This document shows positions 7,096-13,394 of a stretch of DNA of 13,394 nt, piece by piece. The notes beneath the pieces were generated by a model. That model was not told where the DNA came from and did not search any database. It saw nothing but the letters and a program-made list of their open reading frames with translations. This DNA comes from CAZQYC01 sp043746555. Lineage in GTDB: Bacteria > Pseudomonadota > Gammaproteobacteria > Steroidobacterales > Steroidobacteraceae. The DNA is taken from NCBI GenBank assembly GCA_043746555.1, contig JAYTQU010000063.1:1-13394 (forward strand), written 5' to 3'. The position numbers and the translations under genes are program-made. Numbering within the stretch: the first letter of the stretch is position 1; every line of letters starts with the position of its first letter.

Positions 7096-10000
7096 TCCAC
7101 CCTAGGCCCATACACCAACTTCACTCCATCCTGCCCCACCAACTGCTGCAAGCGCTCCAACAATTCGCGCGTCGGCTTCACAGACCATTCGTCCGGCAAT
7201 GTTAACGCAGCACGCGCGTCCGAACTTCGGTAATGTACGGCGACACTACACTGTCCACGGCGATAATCCTTGAGCACCTGTTGCAGGTCGGCAATGAACT
7301 TCTGACCGGAGCCGTTGGTCGCAGTATCCGGCCAGAGAATATCCAAACGTCGTGCGAATCGCTCGCGCGCTGTTTCAATGTCGACGATACGTTTGGCGTT
7401 CAGCCGCCAGTCCTCGATGAAGTCGTCGAAGCGTAAATTACCTTCGATCACCACGATCTGATCTTTGGCGATCAAAGTTCGGTATTGTTGAAACGTTTCT
7501 TCGAACATCGACACTTCCAGGCGCGCACTGCGGTCATCGAGCATGAGCGTGGTGCGATTGCCGCGTTTGCGTATCTCAAGAATCAATCCGGCGATCGTCA
7601 CCGGCTTACCTTGATAACGAAAGCCGCCTTCGCCCGCGTTTGCCGGTTTCGCGCCCGCAACATCGGCAATACGACCGCTGGTGATCGCTTGAATCTCGCG
7701 CTCGTACTGCGCGATGGGATGGCCGGTAAGATAAAGCCCCAGTGTTTCGCGTTCGCCCGTCAGACGAATGGTCTCGCTCCACTCCGGCAAGGTTTCGATC
7801 GGCTGAGACGACTTCGCTCCGGTTTCAAGCGTTACTGGTGCCGGCGCCAGACCGAACAGATCGTTTTGACCGGCTTCCTGCGCCTTCGTACCTTGCTCCG
7901 CCAATTGCATCGCCTTGGGCAGTGCGTGCATCAGCGAGGCGCGATTCGGCCCGATGCGATCGCAGGAACCGGAGCGAATCAATGCTTCGACGACGCGCTT
8001 GTTGATCTTCGCGGCGTCGATGCGGCAAACGAAATCTTCTAGATCTTTGAAGCCGCCATTGGCTTCGCGTTCGGCCATGATGCTTTCCACCGCTGCTTGT
8101 CCGACGCCTTTAATTGCGCCGAGCCCATAGCGAATCGAGCGCGTGCCGCTCACCGTGAACATATACGACGATGAATTCACATCCGGCGGTTCCACATTGA
8201 GTTGCATGCGACGCGCCTCATCAATCAAACCCACGACCTTATCGGTCTTATCCATATCGGACGACAACACCGCGGCCATGAAGCTTGATGGATAGTGCGT
8301 CTTGAGCCACGCGGTCTGATAAGAGAGCAACGCATACGCAGCGGAATGCGATTTGTTGAACCCGTAACCCGCGAACTTTTCCATCAAGTCGAAGATGAAT
8401 GCCGCACGCTCATCTTTAACGCCGCGCTGCGTCGCGCCTTCAATAAAAATCGAACGTTGCTTCGCCATTTCCTCCGGTTTCTTCTTCCCCATCGCGCGGC
8501 GTAATAAGTCGGCGCCACCGAGTGTATAGCCCGCCAACGTTTGCGGAATCTGCATCACCTGTTCTTGATACAGAATGACGCCGTACGTTGGGGCGAGGAC
8601 CGGTTTCAAATCGGGATGCAAGTAGTCAATCGGCGTATTCTTGTCGGCCTTTTTGCGCGCGATGAAATCGTCCACCATGCCCGATTGCAAAGGACCCGGC
8701 CGAAATAGCGCAACCAACGCCACGATGTCTTCAAAGCAATCGGGCTGCAAGCGGCGAATTAAATCCTTCATGCCGCGCGATTCCAATTGGAATACCGCAG
8801 TGGTGTCGCCGCGCTGAAGCAATCCATAGGTTGCCTTGTCGTCAAGCGGCGCCGATTTCATGTCGAGTGGACCTTCGCCTTTGGTCGCACGTTCGACGTT
8901 GATGATCTTGATCGCCCAGTCGATGATCGTGAGAGTTCGCAGTCCGAGAAAGTCGAACTTCACCAAACCCGCCGCTTCGACGTCATCCTTGTCGAACTGC
9001 GTCACCAAGCTTTTGCCGCTCTCGTCGCAGTAAAGCGGCGCGAAATCCGTGAGCACCGATGGCGCGATCACCACACCGCCCGCATGCATGCCCGCGTTGC
9101 GCACCAAGCCCTCTAGCGACATCGCCATGTCGATGAGTTCGCGCGTGTCGTCTTCTTCTTTGTAACGACGTTTGAGCTCTTCTTCTTTTTCGAGTGCGTC
9201 CTTAAGCGTGATGCCGAGTTCAAATGGAATCAGTTTCGCGATCGAGTCGGCGAATCCATAGGTCATGCCCATTACGCGCGCCACGTCGCGCACCACGGCC
9301 TTCGCGGCCATCGTGCCGTAGGTGATGATTTGCGAGACACGTTCGCGACCGTATTTCTGCGCGACGTAGTCGATCACCCGATCGCGACCGTCCATGCAGA
9401 AGTCAACGTCGAAGTCCGGCATAGAGACGCGTTCCGGATTCAAGAATCGTTCGAACAATAGATCGTACGGCAGCGGATCGAGATCGGTGATACCGAGCGA
9501 GTACGCAACCAGCGATCCCGCGCCGGAGCCGCGACCCGGCCCGACTGGAATACCGTTTTCTCGCGACCAGCGAATGAAATCGGCAACGATTAAAAAGTAG
9601 CCTGCAAATCCCATCTGACAGATCACGTCGAGTTCGCGCGCAAGTCGCCGGCGATATTCGTCCTCGGAAACAACGCGCGCACCGGCTGGTGGATGGGCAC
9701 GCGCTTCGGCGATACGCGTAGTCAAGCCGCGCTCGGCTTCGTTCCTTAAAAATTCGTCGGTCGTCGTGCCTTCCGGAACCGGATAAGGCGGTAACACCGA
9801 CTTACCGAGTTTCAATTCCAAGCTGCAGCGCTTTGCAATCTCGACCGTATTCGCAATGGCTTCCGGAATGTCGGCGAACAATTCCTGCATCTGCTGCGGC
9901 GTGCGCAGATATTGTTGTTCGCTATAACGCCGCGGACGATTCGCATCGCCAAGCTGCGATCCCTCGTGAATGCAAACACGCGCTTCGTGCGCTTCGAAAT

Positions 10001-10655
10001 CGTCGGACGCGAGAAAACGCACATCGTTGGTCGCGACCACCGGCATCCCATATCGCACGGCCAATTCCAATGCGCCGCCGATGTAAGCCTCTTCATTCGG
10101 ACGCCCCGTGCGCTGCAATTCCAGATAGAACCGGTTGCCGAACAGTGCGAGCCAGTAGTCGAGTGCTGCGCGCGCATCGTCGTCGCGCGCACCGACGATC
10201 GCCCGACCGACATCGCCGGCGAGACCGCCCGATAACGCAATCAGTCCTTGCAGGTTGTCGGCATCGAGCCAAGCGCGTTCGATCATCGGCACACCTTTGT
10301 GCTGACCTTCCAAGTAGGCGCGACTGACGAGTCTGGTGAGATTCTTGTAGCCCACGTCGTTTTGACACAGCAGCACGAGTCGCGTGGGTTCTATGCGTTC
10401 GCCCAATTCATGCACGTTCAGCTCGACGCCGATGAGCGGTTTGAGTCCCTTGCTCTGCGCAGCGCGATAGAACTTCACCATCGCAAATAGATTGCAATGA
10501 TCCGTTAGCGCCACGGCCGGCATGCCCGCCTCGGCGACCGCGTCCATCAATCCTAGTACGGTGCGTTCGCCTGTTTCATCCGTTTCGCTCGCGATGCGAA
10601 TAACGCTATCGATCAACGAGTATTCGGTGTGCAGATGTAGATGAACGAAGGACAT
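7092..10655 (-). CDS. dnaE: DNA polymerase III alpha subunit (replicative polymerase)
   Basis: This is the catalytic subunit of the replicative polymerase, 1187 residues against 1160 in E. coli. The N-terminal PHP domain begins HLHLHTEYSLID, with TDHCN at 51-55. The polymerase core has GPGRGSGAGS (372-381) and PDFDVDF (413-419); the catalytic aspartates are D416, D418 and D568 (in VKFDFLGL), equivalent to E. coli D401, D403 and D555. GYGFNKSHSAAY is near 763-774. The beta-clamp binding pentapeptide is QNDLF (930-934), followed by an OB-fold region (about 1010-1080: VTIAGLIL to GNLRFDDF) and the C-terminal tau-binding region. The C-terminus runs about four residues past the E. coli end, and its TAG lies in the inverted repeat arm. 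It follows rnhB by 20 bases in the usual gammaproteobacterial order. accA, which often follows dnaE, is absent here. No clear Shine-Dalgarno precedes ATG 10655. Confidence 0.98.
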   Translation of the reverse strand: MSFVHLHLHTEYSLIDSVIRIASETDETGERTVLGLMDAVAEAGMPAVALTDHCNLFAMVKFYRAAQSKGLKPLIGVELNVHELGERIEPTRLVLLCQNDVGYKNLTRLVSRAYLEGQHKGVPMIERAWLDADNLQGLIALSGGLAGDVGRAIVGARDDDARAALDYWLALFGNRFYLELQRTGRPNEEAYIGGALELAVRYGMPVVATNDVRFLASDDFEAHEARVCIHEGSQLGDANRPRRYSEQQYLRTPQQMQELFADIPEAIANTVEIAKRCSLELKLGKSVLPPYPVPEGTTTDEFLRNEAERGLTTRIAEARAHPPAGARVVSEDEYRRRLARELDVICQMGFAGYFLIVADFIRWSRENGIPVGPGRGSGAGSLVAYSLGITDLDPLPYDLLFERFLNPERVSMPDFDVDFCMDGRDRVIDYVAQKYGRERVSQIITYGTMAAKAVVRDVARVMGMTYGFADSIAKLIPFELGITLKDALEKEEELKRRYKEEDDTRELIDMAMSLEGLVRNAGMHAGGVVIAPSVLTDFAPLYCDESGKSLVTQFDKDDVEAAGLVKFDFLGLRTLTIIDWAIKIINVERATKGEGPLDMKSAPLDDKATYGLLQRGDTTAVFQLESRGMKDLIRRLQPDCFEDIVALVALFRPGPLQSGMVDDFIARKKADKNTPIDYLHPDLKPVLAPTYGVILYQEQVMQIPQTLAGYTLGGADLLRRAMGKKKPEEMAKQRSIFIEGATQRGVKDERAAFIFDLMEKFAGYGFNKSHSAAYALLSYQTAWLKTHYPSSFMAAVLSSDMDKTDKVVGLIDEARRMQLNVEPPDVNSSSYMFTVSGTRSIRYGLGAIKGVGQAAVESIMAEREANGGFKDLEDFVCRIDAAKINKRVVEALIRSGSCDRIGPNRASLMHALPKAMQLAEQGTKAQEAGQNDLFGLAPAPVTLETGAKSSQPIETLPEWSETIRLTGERETLGLYLTGHPIAQYEREIQAITSGRIADVAGAKPANAGEGGFRYQGKPVTIAGLILEIRKRGNRTTLMLDDRSARLEVSMFEETFQQYRTLIAKDQIVVIEGNLRFDDFIEDWRLNAKRIVDIETARERFARRLDILWPDTATNGSGQKFIADLQQVLKDYRRGQCSVAVHYRSSDARAALTLPDEWSVKPTRELLERLQQLVGQDGVKLVYGPRVE

Positions 10656-10675
10656 GGCGGACGCGTAATGGAAGA

Positions 10676-11368
10676 CTAATCGGAACGACGCGAACGCGCC
10701 GCTAACGCGACCGGCGCAAAACTCATGCGGTGAATGGGGCTAGGACCTAATTTTTCCAGCGCCGCATAGTGCGCAGGCGTCGGATAACCTTTGTGTCCCG
10801 CGAGTCCGTAGCCGGGATAAATTTTATCGAATGCAACCATCATCGCATCGCGAGTAGTTTTGGCGAGAATAGACGCCGCACCGATCGACGCGATCTTGGC
10901 GTCGCCTTTCACTATTGTTTCCACAGTGCCGCCATAACCGATCTCCGCTAAAGAAGGCGCGCGATTGCCGTCTACTTGAATGTGCGTCGGCACGATCTTG
11001 AGCCCATCGACTGCACGGCGCATCGCAAGGAAGGTCGCTCGCAAAATATTCAGCGCGTCGATCTCGGCGGCGTCTGCCGACGCTACCGCCCATGCGAGAG
11101 CATGTTCGCGAATTTGCATCGCGAGTACATCGCGCTGCCGCTCCGTCAGCGCTTTCGAGTCGCCGATACCGGCGATAGGTCGCGCCGGATTCAAAATCAC
11201 GGCAGCGGCGACTACGGGTCCTGCCAAGGGACCGCGACCCGCTTCGTCGACCCCCGCAACGAACAACGGCGTACTCGCTATGCTTGCCGCCGCTACGCTT
11301 GCTGGATCCGCCGGCGCTACGCGCTTCGTCATTTCCGCAATCGCGAGCGAGGTGGTGGATGGGCTCAC
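10676..11368 (-). CDS. rnhB: Ribonuclease HII
   Basis: RNase HII cuts RNA in RNA/DNA hybrids, including single ribonucleotides left in DNA. The active-site set is present: GVDEAGRG gives D41 and E42, QVDGN gives D133, and KGD gives D156, matching E. coli D16, E17, D108 and D126. ASILAKTTRD, GYGLAGHKGYPT and HRMSF are further family motifs. Counted from GTG 11368 the protein has 230 residues, with an alanine-rich extension of about 38 residues before the conserved core. GAGAG lies 4 bases before that GTG and supports it. An in-frame ATG at 11332 would give a 218-residue protein nearer the family length (about 200) and cannot be ruled out. It is immediately upstream of dnaE (20 bases) and probably cotranscribed with it. 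Confidence 0.95.
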   Translation of the reverse strand: MSPSTTSLAIAEMTKRVAPADPASVAAASIASTPLFVAGVDEAGRGPLAGPVVAAAVILNPARPIAGIGDSKALTERQRDVLAMQIREHALAWAVASADAAEIDALNILRATFLAMRRAVDGLKIVPTHIQVDGNRAPSLAEIGYGGTVETIVKGDAKIASIGAASILAKTTRDAMMVAFDKIYPGYGLAGHKGYPTPAHYAALEKLGPSPIHRMSFAPVALAARSRRSD

Positions 11369-11388
11369 TGCACTCTCAACTAGGTAGA

Positions 11389-11416
11389 CTTAGAATTTGT
11401 GATCGAAGAAAGTCAA
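11389..11416 (-). promoter_or_regulatory. Possible sigma-70 promoter for rnhB-dnaE
   Basis: On the minus strand a TTGACT box (11416-11411, 5 of 6 consensus bases) and TCTAAG (11394-11389, 4 of 6) are 16 bases apart. They sit 20 bases before the GTG start of rnhB, in the gap that separates rnhB from lpxB. A start site about 7 bases downstream of the -10 would leave a leader of only some 14 bases. The prediction is from sequence match only. Confidence 0.45.
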
Positions 11417-11437
11417 AGGATAACGTATGCGCCGCGC

Positions 11438-11750
11438 TCATTCCTCCGCAAAATTTCCGTGGGCCCTCTTGACTTCGCTGTCGCTTGCAACCCCGGTGTA
11501 GACAACGTTGTCGACGCGCACGCAGGATTCGCCAACTGAGTTCCTAAACGCATTCGAATGCGCGTGCAACGCATTGAACGATCTCGCAGTATCGGGTGGA
11601 ACTGTGGTGCGCGTTTAGGGACGTCTCCGGTGCCAACGCGCGCACGACGCCACCGATTTCATCGCTTCGCGTGCTCGCCATGTGTGCGCTCAATCTGCCG
11701 GCTGCGATGTCGTTCGCAAGACCTACAGCCCGATGTAACGGCTTAACCAA
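11438..11750 (-). pseudogene. Decayed HAMP-domain (chemoreceptor-like) remnant between lpxB and rnhB
   Basis: The 402 bases between lpxB and rnhB hold no intact gene. On the minus strand from 11750, residues VKPLHRAVGLANDIAAGRL and then STRSDEIGGVVRAL match the pattern of a HAMP domain as found in methyl-accepting chemotaxis proteins. The usual form is a Pro near the start, AAGxL in the middle and DEIGxL...AL at the end. The frame stops at 11544 with a poorly matching tail. In the +1 frame from 11542 to the TGA at 11438, a stretch including TGVASDSEVKRAHGN weakly recalls the receptor signalling start (xxxIAxGN). There is an in-frame stop directly before the HAMP part, no transmembrane helix, and no methylation or signalling tip. 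I read it as a relic left by gene decay or an old insertion. The HAMP match is fair; the second segment is tentative. Confidence 0.55.
11549..11562. repeat. 14-bp perfect palindrome in the lpxB-rnhB gap
   Basis: CGCATTCGAATGCG reads identically on both strands. It lies within the decayed remnant about 180 bases upstream of the rnhB start. It could be a protein-binding site or chance; nothing nearby supports a specific regulator. Confidence 0.4.
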
Positions 11751-11770
11751 CTATGTCGACAGATTGCGCG

Positions 11771-12949
11771 CTATGTCTTAGGCAGATGATCGATCACGGC
11801 CTGTGCAGCTTGGCGACTAGCATCGCGTCGTAACGTGCGATGGATCTCGTCAAATACGCGAATAAGTTCACTGCGATCCGATCGCTCGAGTTGCTCGAGA
11901 ACGGCGGGGCCGAGCGTATCGGCAGTAACTTCGCTGTTGAAATACTCCGGCACGATCTGCCGCCCGGCCAGTAAATTCGGTAGCGAAAAAAACGGCGCCT
12001 TCATCAACCTGAAAATCGCGAATATCCAGGTTGTCAGGCGATCGGCTCGATACACCACCACCATCGGGCGTTTTGTTAATAGCGCTTCCAAGGTCGCGGT
12101 GCCGGATGTCAATAGCGTCGCATCGCAAGCGGCCAGCACCGTCGGCGCTGCTCCGTCGACTAACGTCACAATATCGCCAACGTCCGTGGACGCGAGCGCG
12201 TCACGAAACAGTCGATGAATTTCATTGCTCGCCATCGCCGCGACAAATCGCACCGCGGGACGTTGCTTTTTTATCCACGCGACCGTGGCGGCAAAATCCG
12301 GCGCGAGCCGTTTCACTTCACCAAGGCGACTGCCGGGCAAGAGCGCAACGTAACGACCGTCGGCGGGTAAGTTCAACTGTTCGCGCGCCGCTCGTTGATC
12401 GACCTGTGACGGAATTTTATCTGCAAGTGGGTGCCCCACGAAACGCGCATCGAAAGACTGAATCGGTAAGTAGCGATCGTAAAATTCTTTTTCGAACGGC
12501 AATAGACACAACACCGCATCGACCGCATCGGCGATGTTGCGCACTCGCGCTTGCCGCCAGGCCCACACTTGTGGACTCACATATTGAATAGTGCGAACGC
12601 CGACCCGCTTGAGTCGCTTGGCCACACCGAGGTTAAATTCTTTGAAGTCGATACCGACGTAGATGTCGGCGCGCTCACGCTGCACGCGCGCGATCAGATC
12701 GCGTCGAATCCGCAACAGGCGCGGCAGCGCTTGAATGACTTCGGTGAGCCCCATGACCGCAAGATGCTCGGCCGATTCCCACGCGATGCAGCCCGCCGCC
12801 CGCATCCTCGGTCCCGCGATGCCGGAAAAACGCGTATTCGGTAAACGTTCGCGTAGCGCCTCAATCAACGCCGCGCCCAAATTGTCTCCGGAGGTTTCTC
12901 CAGCGACGATGACGATATGCGGTGTTAGATCCTTAGTGATGCCGATCAT
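11771..12949 (-). CDS. lpxB: Lipid-A-disaccharide synthase
   Basis: LpxB is a GT19 peripheral inner-membrane glycosyltransferase that joins UDP-2,3-diacylglucosamine and lipid X to form the tetraacyl disaccharide of lipid A. The 392-residue length is close to E. coli (382). Family motifs in order are GETSGD (17-22; GEASGD in E. coli), GIDFKEFNL (99-107) with Asp101 equivalent to the essential E. coli D98, YVSPQVWAWR (123-132), VGHPLAD (171-177), LLPGSRLGE (203-211) and LLTSGTATLE near 290. The FKEF variant replaces the E. coli APDF but keeps the Asp and the FN pair. ATG 12949 follows the lpxA stop by 43 bases, so the two genes are probably cotranscribed. Downstream, the usual tight link to rnhB is broken by about 400 bases. 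Confidence 0.97.
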   Translation of the reverse strand: MIGITKDLTPHIVIVAGETSGDNLGAALIEALRERLPNTRFSGIAGPRMRAAGCIAWESAEHLAVMGLTEVIQALPRLLRIRRDLIARVQRERADIYVGIDFKEFNLGVAKRLKRVGVRTIQYVSPQVWAWRQARVRNIADAVDAVLCLLPFEKEFYDRYLPIQSFDARFVGHPLADKIPSQVDQRAAREQLNLPADGRYVALLPGSRLGEVKRLAPDFAATVAWIKKQRPAVRFVAAMASNEIHRLFRDALASTDVGDIVTLVDGAAPTVLAACDATLLTSGTATLEALLTKRPMVVVYRADRLTTWIFAIFRLMKAPFFSLPNLLAGRQIVPEYFNSEVTADTLGPAVLEQLERSDRSELIRVFDEIHRTLRRDASRQAAQAVIDHLPKT

Positions 12950-12992
12950 TGTTCCGGCCGGATTTCCATCTGCCCAGTAAGTCAGTCGACCG

Positions 12993-13394
12993 CTATCGCG
13001 CGATGCCGCGTTGACTGCGCGCTAGGAAATCGACGATCGGTTTGATCTCCGCTTGCGTCTGCGAGATTGCCGTCAATTGTTCCGTGGCTTCCGTTAATTT
13101 CAGGCCCGATCGATACAGCACGCGAAACGCGTTGCGGATGTTGCGCACTTGCTCAGTCGAAAAACCGCGACGCTTCAAACCCACTTCGTTGACGATGCGC
13201 GGTACGGCGGGATGGCCTTCCGCCGTCACATACGGCGGGATATCGTAGGTGGCTGCGGTGTTATTGGCCAGAAACGCATGCGCGCCGACCTTGCAAAACT
13301 GATGCACGCCCGCGTACGGCGATAAGATTACCCAATCGTCGATTTCGACATGACCCGCGAGACCGACGGCATTCGAGAACACGCAATGACTGCC
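12993..13394 (-). CDS. lpxA: Acyl-ACP--UDP-N-acetylglucosamine O-acyltransferase, C-terminal part (5' end outside window)
   Basis: LpxA transfers a 3-hydroxyacyl chain to UDP-GlcNAc, the first step of lipid A synthesis. Only the last 133 codons are visible. They include the end of the left-handed beta-helix (hexapeptide rungs such as AVGLAGHVEIDDWVILS), AGVHQFCKVGAH (VHQF equals E. coli H160-Q161), DIPPYVTAEG, and the C-terminal helical bundle from GLKRRGF to FLARSQRGIAR, which closely parallels E. coli. The catalytic His125 region is outside the window. By alignment from memory, the position of the E. coli acyl-chain ruler Gly173 is Asn here (LANNTA against VGGCSG). The gene leads into lpxB after 43 bases. 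In related genomes lpxD and fabZ would lie further upstream, beyond this window. Confidence 0.96.
   Translation of the reverse strand, partial: GSHCVFSNAVGLAGHVEIDDWVILSPYAGVHQFCKVGAHAFLANNTAATYDIPPYVTAEGHPAVPRIVNEVGLKRRGFSTEQVRNIRNAFRVLYRSGLKLTEATEQLTAISQTQAEIKPIVDFLARSQRGIAR

Noticed and set aside
7485..8042. 185-codon plus-strand frame opposite dnaE
   Set aside because: Shadow of the strongly conserved dnaE coding sequence; its composition is dominated by Arg, Leu and His and no motif is recognisable.
1..13394. CRISPR arrays, tRNA or rRNA genes, transposases, phage genes, toxin-antitoxin pairs
   Set aside because: None was recognised on either strand; apart from the 125-bp inverted repeat and the HAMP relic the window is densely filled with housekeeping genes.

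Overview
The window reads as a chromosomal segment of a moderately GC-rich gammaproteobacterium or close relative. The best evidence is the block lpxA-lpxB-rnhB-dnaE, the order typical of that class. The lipid A genes imply a Gram-negative outer membrane. Genus cannot be named from the sequence alone. Most of the window is housekeeping: translation, lipid A synthesis, replication and fatty acid synthesis.

Layout. Plus strand, 1-3698: the 3' end of fusA (EF-G), a strong intrinsic terminator, then a tight three-gene set: a YkgJ-type cysteine-cluster protein, a short DEAD-box RNA helicase, and a class I SAM-dependent methyltransferase of the METTL25-like (Methyltransf_32) type. Minus strand, 13394 down to 3695: lpxA (partial) and lpxB; a roughly 400-base gap holding a decayed HAMP/chemoreceptor remnant and a plausible promoter; rnhB and dnaE; a 125-bp near-perfect inverted repeat; then fabD-like malonyltransferase, ettA and a small membrane protein. 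The two blocks converge, and the last genes overlap by 4 bases at 3695-3698.

How the genes relate. LpxA and LpxB catalyse the first and fifth steps of lipid A synthesis. RNase HII and the Pol III alpha subunit serve replication and removal of RNA from DNA. The malonyltransferase would load malonyl units onto acyl carrier protein, and EttA gates the first translation steps according to energy state. The helicase and methyltransferase are probably translationally linked and may act on RNA together; that is inference.

There is no clear novel defence system, CRISPR array, prophage or biosynthetic cluster. The points most worth a second look are: the inverted-repeat element that supplies the dnaE stop codon; the helicase/methyltransferase/cysteine-cluster cassette; the trans-AT-like character of the orphan FabD; the chemoreceptor relic inside the lpx-rnhB-dnaE block; and substitutions at diagnostic sites of DnaE and LpxA.
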